DNA of 64,000 nucleotides from contig CABYPW010000003.1 in the NCBI GenBank assembly GCA_902520885.1, forward strand, positions 62,001 to 126,000, in the 5' to 3' direction. Position 1 is the stretch's first letter. Each line of letters begins with the position of its first letter. Origin of the DNA: an uncultured SAR116 cluster alpha proteobacterium. Lineage in GTDB: Bacteria; Pseudomonadota; Alphaproteobacteria; Puniceispirillales; Puniceispirillaceae. The notes beneath the pieces were generated by a model that worked only from the letters and a program-made list of their open reading frames with translations, did no database searches and was not told the origin of the DNA. A program made the position numbers and the translations under genes. Below, one piece after another: positions 54,040-61,941 of this stretch.

Positions 54040-54777
54040 TTATTTTTTGAATTTAAAACTAGGAAGAGTGGAAAGACTTTCCTTAAGTGCTTTTCCCCAC
54101 TCGTTCGAAATCATATTAAAGTAGGCGTCATCATTTTTTATTTTTATGGATGGACGCGATCTAAAGCTATCTTTTTCATATGTATGAATATCAAGAGGCA
54201 ACCCAACAGTTAAGTTAGCTTTGATGGTTGAATCGAAAGACACCATTAAAAGCTTGATTGCATCTTCAAATGTCATTTCAGGATAAAAACCCCTTACTAA
54301 TATTGGACGCCCATATTTTGTCTCTCCAATTTGAAAGAAGGGATTTTCTTCGGAAACTTCTATGAAATTTCCTTCTGGGTAAATTAAATAAAGACGTTGG
54401 TCACTACCCTTTATTTGTCCCCCCAAAATAAATGTTGCAGAGAATGAGTTGTCTCCTTTTTGCTGGCCCTTCGCAGTAACATCGATGATTTCCGCCAATG
54501 TCTCACTCACTGTTTTGGCTACTTGAAACATAGTCGGCGCTTGAAGAATAGACGGAAAGCGCTCGTTTTTTTCTTTGGTTTGCTCTGACAGAGTGCTAAT
54601 TACAGCTTGACTAGTTGCTAAATTTCCAGCAACTGAAAGGAAAATTTGCCTTTCTCCCTTAATTCCCCATGAAAATGTTTTTGGATATCTAGAAATGTTA
54701 TCAAGCCCGCCATTCGTCAGGGTATCCGACATAAAAATTAGACCATGTGAAAGTTTTAAGGCTACGCAATATGACAT
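54040..54777 (-). CDS. Anbu, proteasome-type beta-subunit homologue
   Basis: A 245-residue protein of the Anbu/HslV-like Ntn-hydrolase family (COG3484 type). After loss of Met the N-terminus would be Ser-Tyr-Cys; Asp17 (MSDTLTNGG) and Lys32 (YPKTF) are spaced as expected for the active site, followed by the family-typical VAGNLATSQAVISTL and GRPILVRGF. The usual N-terminal Thr is Ser here, which can still act as a nucleophile. Anbu proteins self-assemble into ring- or lock-washer-like structures; their substrates are unknown. It is the fourth gene of the ATP-grasp/alpha-E/transglutaminase operon, 18 bases after the third. Confidence 0.9.
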   Translation of the reverse strand: MSYCVALKLSHGLIFMSDTLTNGGLDNISRYPKTFSWGIKGERQIFLSVAGNLATSQAVISTLSEQTKEKNERFPSILQAPTMFQVAKTVSETLAEIIDVTAKGQQKGDNSFSATFILGGQIKGSDQRLYLIYPEGNFIEVSEENPFFQIGETKYGRPILVRGFYPEMTFEDAIKLLMVSFDSTIKANLTVGLPLDIHTYEKDSFRSRPSIKIKNDDAYFNMISNEWGKALKESLSTLPSFKFKK

Positions 54778-54795
54778 AAATGATCTCTCTTTAAA

Positions 54796-55632
54796 TTATT
54801 GTTCAGTAATAACTATATTCGTTAACAACCTTTCACTACCGCTACCTTGTCTCACCCCTGATAAAGGAATTACATCATTATAATCGAAACCTGTCGCTAA
54901 TTTGATATATTTATCGTCGGGTGAAATTCCATTGGATATATCGAAACCTACCCACCCCAGCCCATCAAGGTAAACCTCAGCCCAAGCATGGCTGGCCTCT
55001 TGAATAATATTATCGCTTATCATTAAGTACCCACTCACATACCTAGAATAAAATCCAAGAAGCCTTGTAGCACTTAAGAATACGTGTACATGGTCTTGAC
55101 AAACACCTTCACCTAATTCCAACGCTTGCTCAGCAGTCGTCCTTATATTAGTTTTTCCTTTTACATATTGAATTTTTTTTCTAATGATAAAGGATAATTC
55201 GTGCAATAGTGTAATATCATCGCTTGACCCTTTCCGCTTAAGTTTACCCATTTTTGAGCACAAAATTTTAATTCTTTTACCGGGAGCAGTTAACGCCGTC
55301 GGTCTGCTGAATAAAATGATTGGTAAATTGCCATCATCGGTTCCAACTACTCCAAATGTATTTTCCACTTGCACAATTCCACTGCAAGAAATGGTGATCC
55401 CATCTGAAATCAAATCATACTTGCATAAATGAATTGTATTACCATGATAATCTTTACTTTTGAATTCTAAATTGGCTCCCTCAATCTTTATGTTCCAATC
55501 GATAACTTTTTGGGTTGCATTAGATATTGGGCTTAAATGCAGTTTTTGTATCACAGATTGAGGAATTTCCTCAAATTCATATGTGGTTTGGTGTTTAATT
55601 GAGTACAGCATTCTATCAAAAATTAAAGTCAT
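54796..55632 (-). CDS. Transglutaminase-like cysteine peptidase-fold protein
   Basis: A 278-residue protein (the ATG at 55611 gives 271 and matches the usual N-terminus M-Y-I-H-TTY better). The triad is visible: Cys in GEGVCQDHVH, His in ASHAWAEVY and Asp in VGFDISNG. The N-terminal 150 residues are the beta-rich domain of the COG1305 group. The fold can make or break amide bonds. It overlaps the alpha-E gene and belongs to the conserved ATP-grasp/alpha-E/transglutaminase/Anbu set. Confidence 0.9.
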   Translation of the reverse strand: MTLIFDRMLYSIKHQTTYEFEEIPQSVIQKLHLSPISNATQKVIDWNIKIEGANLEFKSKDYHGNTIHLCKYDLISDGITISCSGIVQVENTFGVVGTDDGNLPIILFSRPTALTAPGKRIKILCSKMGKLKRKGSSDDITLLHELSFIIRKKIQYVKGKTNIRTTAEQALELGEGVCQDHVHVFLSATRLLGFYSRYVSGYLMISDNIIQEASHAWAEVYLDGLGWVGFDISNGISPDDKYIKLATGFDYNDVIPLSGVRQGSGSERLLTNIVITEQ

Positions 55633-56551
55633 TACTAATCTTTTGATTCAAGGTATTAATTTGAATGATCAGATTTGAAATAAAGTTCCTTAAGTCTATT
55701 TTGTTTTCATTTGCAACAGATGATACATTTAAATCACTAAATAATTTATTACTTAACTCACTTGAATCATAGAGCTTACTGTATGTAACTGCCAAGTCAT
55801 CCAGGTTTTCTTTTAACTCCTTTACGCAAAAAAATATGGACCTAGGCATTCTTTTATCAAAAATAAGAAAATCTGAGATTTCATTTGGTTTAAGGCGTCC
55901 TGTTTTAAGCCAGTTGAATGACCGCCAAGCCGAGAGTGAACGTAATAAAATTTCCCATTGAGGTTTATCTTCCTGCCCTCCAATTGTAGTGGCGGTTTCA
56001 AGTAGCAAGTAATATTTTTCGTTTATCGCTCTGGCTGTATTGTCAGCACGCTCAATAAAAGTTCCCAAGCGCAGAAAATTGAAAATATCATTATGTAACA
56101 TTGTCCCATATAGAGAGCCCCGAAAAAGAGAACTACCTTTCACAATATCCTCAAGAATTATAGGTAAATTTTGTATACTTACTTGACGTTTTAGAGAATA
56201 TTCGCAATTTATCCAACATTCATTCAATGATTGCCATACTTCTTGGGTTAAATATGCTCTAACTGAACGCCCGTTTTGTCTAGCGTTACTCATTAATACT
56301 ACAATACTATTTAAGTTTTTTCGGTCCCTAAGAAGAAAATTAATTACGTTAGTCATGGATCTATTTTCGTATGATAGATTAAAAGTATCGTGAAAGCCGC
56401 TCACTGCGACAATGGAACCCCATTCATCGTGGTCCTCATCTTTATGAGATAGGTGGTGATGGAGCGTAGCTTGAATGCGTCTCGCATTATTTTCGCTTCT
56501 CTCCAGATAGCGAGCCATCCAATATAAATTATTTCCATGTCTTCCGAGCAT
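55616..56551 (-). CDS. Alpha-E domain protein (COG2307)
   Basis: A 311-residue all-helical protein that begins MLGRHGNNLYWMARYLERSE, the typical start of the alpha-E family (DUF403), and continues with RNLNS-like helical segments, NARQNGRSVRAYL and LRLGTFIERADNTARAI. Its biochemical role is unknown; Iyer et al. proposed a function with the adjoining ATP-grasp in making or tagging peptides. It abuts the ATP-grasp stop without a gap and overlaps the transglutaminase gene. Confidence 0.9.
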   Translation of the reverse strand: MLGRHGNNLYWMARYLERSENNARRIQATLHHHLSHKDEDHDEWGSIVAVSGFHDTFNLSYENRSMTNVINFLLRDRKNLNSIVVLMSNARQNGRSVRAYLTQEVWQSLNECWINCEYSLKRQVSIQNLPIILEDIVKGSSLFRGSLYGTMLHNDIFNFLRLGTFIERADNTARAINEKYYLLLETATTIGGQEDKPQWEILLRSLSAWRSFNWLKTGRLKPNEISDFLIFDKRMPRSIFFCVKELKENLDDLAVTYSKLYDSSELSNKLFSDLNVSSVANENKIDLRNFISNLIIQINTLNQKISNDFNF

Positions 56552-57961
56552 CTATGACTCCAACACCCAGGTATCTTTTGTTCCTCCACCTTGGCTTGAA
56601 TTTACGACCAATGAACCCTTTTTGAGAGCTACCCTTGTAAGACCCCCTGCAGTTACTTTTATATCCTCAGGAGAAACCAATACAAATGGTCTTAAATCGA
56701 CATGCCTAGGTGCAAGGCCTGACTTAGATAAAATTGGAACGGTCGATAAAGATAATGTTGGTTGAGCTATATAGTTACTAGGATTTCTGAGAAGCTTTCG
56801 TTTGAAAGAAGCAATCTCTCTATTACTAGATGTTGGTCCAACTAACATTCCATAACCTCCAGAACCATGAACCTCCTTAACAACTAATTCGCGGAGATTT
56901 TCAATCACATAGGATAAACTAGATTTCTCTGAGCAACGCCAAGTTGGGATATTATTCAAGATGGGTTTTTCGCCCATATAGAATTTTATAATTTCAGGCA
57001 TATATGAATAGACGGCTTTATCATCTGCTATACCCGAACCAGGAGCGTTAGCGAGCATAAGTCTTTTTTCTCTATACGCGTCAAAAATCCCAGGTGAACC
57101 TAAGAGACTATGTGGGTTGAAGGATAATGGGTCCAAATACTCATCATCAATTCTGCGATAAATCACATCAACCTTTTGAGTTCCGGCAGTAGTGTTAATA
57201 ATTATGTTGCCTCCGTCCAACTCTAAGTCAGTTCCTTGAATTAATTCCACACCCATTTCATCAGCAAGAAATGAATGTTCATAATAAGCTGAATTATGAA
57301 CGCCAGGCGTAAGAACCGCTATAGTTGGATTTTCACATATTTCTCTTCCTGATTTTGAGAGTGCTTCAAATAATTGCCTTGGATAATCTGCGATTGATTT
57401 TACTTTATTAGTAGCAAACAACTCTGGGAACATGTGCTTCATTGTTGTTCGATTTTCAATCATGTATGAAACACCTGATGGTACCCTGGCATTATCCTCA
57501 AGGACAAAAAAATCATTCTCAGCAGTTCTAACAATATCAATGCCTACAATGTGTGTGTAAATGTTACCCGGTGGTTTGAAGCCACACATTTGTGGTAAAA
57601 AAGCTTTATTATGGTTAATTAATTCAGATGGAACGATGCCTGCCTTGACTATTTCTTGCTTATTGTACACATCGCTTAAAAATGCATTTATTGCAGCTAC
57701 TCGTTGAACAATGCCTTTCTCTAGACGCCTCCACTCTTCTTCAAGTATTATTCTCGGTATAATGTCAAATGGAATCAAACGTTCCTGGTCGTCTTTATTA
57801 CCATAAACGTTAAAGGTAATTCCGATACGGCGGAAAATATTTTCTGCAACTGCTGCCTTTTTTGAGAGTTGATTATAATTTTGTGTGGAAAGCCATTTAT
57901 GTAATTCTTTATATGGCTTTCTTGGCAGACTCCCATCCTCAATATGCATTTCGTCGAACAT
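56552..57961 (-). CDS. Circularly permuted ATP-grasp protein
   Basis: A 469-residue protein from ATG 57961 (a GGAAG lies 5 bases upstream; a TTG four codons earlier is less likely). It matches the DUF404/DUF407 type: RIGITFNVYG near residue 47, IPFDIIPRIILEEEWRRLEKG, FFVLEDNARVPSGVSYMIENR, IAVLTPGVHNSAYYEHSFLA, DVIYRRIDDEYLDPL, VVKEVHGSGGYGMLVGP and HVDLRPFVLV. ATP-grasp enzymes form amide or similar bonds through acylphosphates, so it should be the ligase of the system. It is the first gene of the operon; the 200 bases upstream contain an imperfect inverted repeat near 57992. Confidence 0.92.
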   Translation of the reverse strand: MFDEMHIEDGSLPRKPYKELHKWLSTQNYNQLSKKAAVAENIFRRIGITFNVYGNKDDQERLIPFDIIPRIILEEEWRRLEKGIVQRVAAINAFLSDVYNKQEIVKAGIVPSELINHNKAFLPQMCGFKPPGNIYTHIVGIDIVRTAENDFFVLEDNARVPSGVSYMIENRTTMKHMFPELFATNKVKSIADYPRQLFEALSKSGREICENPTIAVLTPGVHNSAYYEHSFLADEMGVELIQGTDLELDGGNIIINTTAGTQKVDVIYRRIDDEYLDPLSFNPHSLLGSPGIFDAYREKRLMLANAPGSGIADDKAVYSYMPEIIKFYMGEKPILNNIPTWRCSEKSSLSYVIENLRELVVKEVHGSGGYGMLVGPTSSNREIASFKRKLLRNPSNYIAQPTLSLSTVPILSKSGLAPRHVDLRPFVLVSPEDIKVTAGGLTRVALKKGSLVVNSSQGGGTKDTWVLES

Positions 57962-58161
57962 AGGCACTTCCAAAAAAATAAAATTAAGATACAGGAAAGA
58001 CTTTCTGTAAATAAAGTGCTAAAAATTACGAAACCATATGCAAAAAATGCATCAATTAAATTTAACTAAGTGTCTGGACTCATAATTCAAATAAGTCTTA
58101 ACGCGCGTGAAGGTTTATCTTAATTAATTTTCAGTGCCTAAACGAGGGTCAATTTTATTCA

Positions 58162-58806
58162 TTACGTTTTTGTAATAATAAAGGTCACATCTCCTGAAAC
58201 GCGGGGAGTGGAGATTGCATATGTAGGACCAAAAATCTCTGTCGCACGGCTAATAAATTGTCTCCGATTAGCATAATAGATTTGATTTTTTATATTAGCT
58301 TTTTTTTCACATAATAAGTTAAGCACTATGCCAAATTTACTTTTAAGCCAAGATTGCTTTAAATTACTGAAAATATATGTTTCCCAGATCTGGTGATTAT
58401 TTAAAAAGCATAAGTTGAAAGTTCCAGAAAAAAGGCTAAAATCGACCTCCGTTGATGCTTTCCTACCTACCTTGAATAAATGTGTTTTTTCAGGAAAGTT
58501 GTTCCAACAAGCTGTAATCATACTGCGGTTTATGTCCACACCGTTGTATAGAATGCTTTTCGAATATGGGCTCTGTTCTATAAAATTTAGCATTGCTCCA
58601 TAACCACAACCAATGTCAGCAATTGTGGTTTTTGCATTTGGGGACGCATCATTTGTAATTCTAAGCAGCATTTCAAATCGAGCTATTTGTGTGGACTGAT
58701 TTCGCCAAAATACGCCTTCGGCGTTATGTCCACATAGTTTTAAACGGGATTTATAAGCTCGGTTTATGCTATATTCTAGAGCAGAGTAGGAAATATGGTG
58801 AAACAT
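58162..58806 (-). CDS. Class I SAM-dependent methyltransferase
   Basis: A 214-residue protein with motif I IADIGCGYGAML (about residues 62-73) and a following acidic site YNGVDINRSM where the ribose is held. The remaining motifs (FNLCFLNNHQIWETY, LKSKFGIVLNLLCE) fit a Rossmann methyltransferase that acts on a small molecule. It lies 188 bases upstream of the ATP-grasp gene on the same strand; membership in that operon is possible but not indicated by spacing. Confidence 0.8.
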   Translation of the reverse strand: MFHHISYSALEYSINRAYKSRLKLCGHNAEGVFWRNQSTQIARFEMLLRITNDASPNAKTTIADIGCGYGAMLNFIEQSPYSKSILYNGVDINRSMITACWNNFPEKTHLFKVGRKASTEVDFSLFSGTFNLCFLNNHQIWETYIFSNLKQSWLKSKFGIVLNLLCEKKANIKNQIYYANRRQFISRATEIFGPTYAISTPRVSGDVTFIITKT

Positions 58807-58888
58807 GAAATGATGTTATATTTTCTTTCAAAGAATGGCTCACTGAAATTAAAAACCTAGTGTGCTAATGGCAACTTTAAATAGTAAC

Positions 58889-59203
58889 CTAATTCATTAC
58901 AAAGGCATCTGGGAAATTTGTTATAAAATCAGCAGAGATTGGTGTTTGAATTCCACTTTCAATAACAGCACCTGCTTCTCTTCTGCGCTCAGTAAGTTCG
59001 TCATCATCTCTAAATTTTTCTAGAGCTTCCATGCTATCAAATTTCATTACCACATGGAGTTTTGTTTCATCATCCATTTGTGTTCCAGCAAATAAAAATG
59101 AAATGCCATATTCCTCCAGCTTATCTTTTGATTGATAAACCATATTTTTCCATGTCTCAAAGCCCTTAGTGATTGTAATTTCGCCTTTTACAAGAAGTGC
59201 CAT
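58889..59203 (-). CDS. Small dimeric alpha/beta-barrel-like protein
   Basis: A 104-residue protein with a pattern suggestive of a YCII/ABM-type dimeric barrel: strand ALLVKGEITI, helix FETWKNMVYQSKDKLEEYG, strand KLHVVMKF, helix SMEALEKFRDDDELTERRREAG and the end SADFITNF. It resembles proteins annotated DUF3764-like, but I am not certain. A clear AAGGA ribosome-binding site supports the start. It is divergent from the PPOX-type gene. Confidence 0.6.
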   Translation of the reverse strand: MALLVKGEITITKGFETWKNMVYQSKDKLEEYGISFLFAGTQMDDETKLHVVMKFDSMEALEKFRDDDELTERRREAGAVIESGIQTPISADFITNFPDAFVMN

Positions 59204-59461
59204 ACCAATATCCTTTTAGATTGTTTTTTATAATATTTTCCTTAAAAATTTTTTTATATTGTTTAGTAATAACGTAATGATCAAAATCAAAAGCATCGAA
59301 TAGTTGTAACATTTTGATTATCAATTCATTCATTCATAATACATTTTTTATAATTGATGAAAATTTATTCAAATTAAAAATTTTAAAAATCGTTATTTTA
59401 TATATTTTATTATCCTGATAGTCTTTAATTTAATAAGGATTATACAAATTAGGAGAAACTA

Positions 59462-59920
59462 ATGATACCCGATATTACATTCGAGGTAATCAAGAAAGGC
59501 TTTGGCCATTTAGGTACGGCCTCTAACGATAAAATGCCCGCTCACACCGACACATTAGGGGCTGTTGTTAACGACAGAAAAGACTCTATAACCTTTTTTG
59601 TTAGAAAGACCCTATCAGAAAAAGTGCTTTCAAATTTACAAGATAATGGAAAGGCAACCGTTTTTATTGGCGTCGTCTCACATGAAGCATATCAGTTCAA
59701 GGGGCAGTTTATTGAGGCGAGAAATTTGACATCTGAGGAGCTAGAGATGTCAGAAAAAAATAGAACTAATTTTATTGAGGTAATGAGTGAGATGGGGCTG
59801 CCCAAGCCGGCAATAGAGAGACTTTTTGGTGTTGAGCCTGATACAGGGATAACTATCAAAGTTAATGAAGTTTTTGTTCAAACTCCAGGACCAGAAGCAG
59901 GAAAAAGAATAGATACATAG
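59462..59920 (+). CDS. Pyridoxamine 5'-phosphate oxidase-fold protein A
   Basis: A 152-residue protein of the split-barrel flavin/PNPOx fold (GHLGTASNDKMPAHTDTLGAVV, ITFFVRKTLSEKVLSNLQDNGKATVFI). It has no signal peptide. Members bind FMN, F420 or heme and act as reductases or sensors. A GGAGAA site precedes the ATG. It is the first of a three-gene unit with protein B (11 bases downstream) and a GAF-adenylate cyclase. Confidence 0.8.
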   Translation: MIPDITFEVIKKGFGHLGTASNDKMPAHTDTLGAVVNDRKDSITFFVRKTLSEKVLSNLQDNGKATVFIGVVSHEAYQFKGQFIEARNLTSEELEMSEKNRTNFIEVMSEMGLPKPAIERLFGVEPDTGITIKVNEVFVQTPGPEAGKRIDT

Positions 59921-59931
59921 GGGAAAAATTA

Positions 59932-60324
59932 ATGATAGAAGAACAGCATTTACCAGCTATGCAAGGGATGTTCCCTAGTACGTTTTCCACATGTTCAAAA
60001 AACGGAGAGCCAAATACAACTGTAATATCTCAGGTTTGGTACGTAGACGAAGAACACGTAGCACTATCTTTCCAGTTCTTTAGTAAAACAAGGAAAAACA
60101 TAGCTGAAAATCCGTTTGGTTACGTGACAATAACAAATCCTATGACTATGGATATGTACGGGCTCGATATTGAATTTGTTCGTTCTGAAACAGACGGAGA
60201 TTTATTTGACGACATGGACATGAAGTTGCAGGCTATAGCTTCAATGTCTGGTATGGAAGATGTTTTTGAGCTAAAAGCAGCTGATATTTATAAAGTTCAT
60301 AAAGTATCAGAATTGCCACTCTAA
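59932..60324 (+). CDS. Pyridoxamine 5'-phosphate oxidase-fold protein B
   Basis: A 130-residue split-barrel protein (MFPSTFSTCSKNGEPNTTVISQVWYVDEEHVALSFQFFSKTRKNIAENPFGYVTITNP). Its length and motifs match a half-size PNPOx/flavin-reductase-like domain. It lies directly after protein A and is probably cotranscribed with it and with the cyclase gene 65 bases later. Confidence 0.78.
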   Translation: MIEEQHLPAMQGMFPSTFSTCSKNGEPNTTVISQVWYVDEEHVALSFQFFSKTRKNIAENPFGYVTITNPMTMDMYGLDIEFVRSETDGDLFDDMDMKLQAIASMSGMEDVFELKAADIYKVHKVSELPL

Positions 60325-60389
60325 TTTAAATTCAACTATTGAAATCTGGGTGGCTTAATGAAAATAATAAACGATAATTCAATCCAGTT

Positions 60390-61922
60390 ATGCAGAATAA
60401 TATGACTGCTACAAAAGAGAACATCGTTGCTAGTGACCAGCAAGAGGCTCTGCTTCAGAGAAAAATCAGAGAAGTAGAGCTAATTAAAGAGGTTTCCGCT
60501 CAAGTTAATAAAACTCTAGATATCAATCTTATAGCTAATACGATGCTGTCTTTAATGGACAAACATTTTGGTTTTAAACACTCCATGATATTGATCTTAG
60601 ATGATGCGAAGGAACACTTGAGCGTTCTTGCTACATATGGCTACGAAGAGGATGGAATTGGGGCAGAAGTAAAAGTAGGGGTTGGTGTAATTGGGATGGT
60701 TGCCAAGCGCAAAAAATTAATGCGAATGGCAAATATGGGAATGCAAAAAAGTTATATGCAAGCAGTAAAAAAAGAGGTGATAAAATCTAGTAACGAGAAA
60801 GTGAAAGAGGTTGGAAAGCTACCAGGATTGCAAAATGTAGAATCTCAGGTTGCTATTCCTATGGAGTTGGATGATGAACTTGTTGGTGTTTTTTCCGTGG
60901 AAAGTGAGGAGCTGAATCTTTTTAATAAAGAAGACGAAATGATTATAACGATACTTGCAAACCAAACTGCTAGTGCGCTACAGCATGCTAATTTGTATAA
61001 ATTGGAACAAGAAAGACTGGAGCAATTGAATAAAGCGCACTCTGAACTTGCTGACTTAAATCATAATCTAGAAAAAAAAGTTGAGGAGAGAACGGCTGAG
61101 TTGGTTGAACTTTCGAAAAAACTTGCAAAATATTTTTCACCTCAAGTTTATGATTCTATCTTCTCTGGAAAACTAGATGTCACCATAAAAACGCAGCGGA
61201 AGCAATTAACGATTTTCTTTTCTGATCTGCAGGGTTTTACAGAATTAACAGAAAGATTAGAACCTGAAGTTCTAACGGAACTGCTGACAAACTACTTAAC
61301 AGAGATGTCAAAAATTGCCACTAAATGGGGCGGCACTATTGATAAATTTATCGGCGATGCAATGCTAGTGTTTTTTGGGGACCCTTCGAGTAATGGCTCT
61401 AAAAAAGATGCTATAAATTGTGTAGCAATGGCTGACGAGATGTTGAAAAAACTTCGTGAAATAAGAAATCAGTGGTTGGCTCGTGGCGTTTCAAAAACGC
61501 TAAATGCGCGTATGGGAATACATACATCTATCTGTACAGTCGGGAATTTTGGTTCTCAAGATCGGCTAGACTATACAGTAATTGGTAATGGAGTAAATCT
61601 TGCCTCAAGATTAGAGTCCAGTTCAGAAGCAAACAAAATACTCATTTCTGAAGATACCTATTTATTAGTCAAAGATGAGTTTGATACAAAAGAAAGAGAT
61701 ACCATTTCAGTCAAAGGTTTTTCTTATCCAGTAAAAACCTTTGAAGTTGTTGGTAGAAAAGAAAATAGTGCTGAAGTTAATTTACCATTGCATAAAGAGA
61801 TCCCAGGATTCTCATTAAGTTATAACCCATCTGAGTTATCAGACAATGAGACTGCAATAAAATTAATCTCTGATGTGCTGATGCGACTGGAAAAACAAGA
61901 AATAAATAAATCTCAAAAATAG
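60390..61922 (+). CDS. GAF domain - class III adenylate cyclase
   Basis: A 510-residue cytoplasmic signal protein. Residues 35-200 form a GAF domain, 205-245 a coiled coil (LEQLNKAHSELADLNHNLEKKVEERTAELVEL), and 255-450 a class III cyclase. Metal ligands Asp279 (FFSDLQGFT) and Asp323 (IGDAMLVFFGD) are present, as are Lys319 and Asp394 (LDYTVIG), the pair specific to ATP, and the transition-state Asn/Arg (NGVNLASRLES). cAMP production controlled by the GAF ligand is inferred. The proteins A and B upstream might supply a redox or cofactor signal. Confidence 0.9.
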   Translation: MQNNMTATKENIVASDQQEALLQRKIREVELIKEVSAQVNKTLDINLIANTMLSLMDKHFGFKHSMILILDDAKEHLSVLATYGYEEDGIGAEVKVGVGVIGMVAKRKKLMRMANMGMQKSYMQAVKKEVIKSSNEKVKEVGKLPGLQNVESQVAIPMELDDELVGVFSVESEELNLFNKEDEMIITILANQTASALQHANLYKLEQERLEQLNKAHSELADLNHNLEKKVEERTAELVELSKKLAKYFSPQVYDSIFSGKLDVTIKTQRKQLTIFFSDLQGFTELTERLEPEVLTELLTNYLTEMSKIATKWGGTIDKFIGDAMLVFFGDPSSNGSKKDAINCVAMADEMLKKLREIRNQWLARGVSKTLNARMGIHTSICTVGNFGSQDRLDYTVIGNGVNLASRLESSSEANKILISEDTYLLVKDEFDTKERDTISVKGFSYPVKTFEVVGRKENSAEVNLPLHKEIPGFSLSYNPSELSDNETAIKLISDVLMRLEKQEINKSQK

Positions 61923-61941
61923 AAAATATCTCTTAAAATCT

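Noticed and set aside
58165-58182. Pho-box-like TTACGTTTTTGTAAT at the methyltransferase stop
   Set aside because: Half-sites do not match the TGT(C/A)A pattern on either strand and no gene start is suitably placed.
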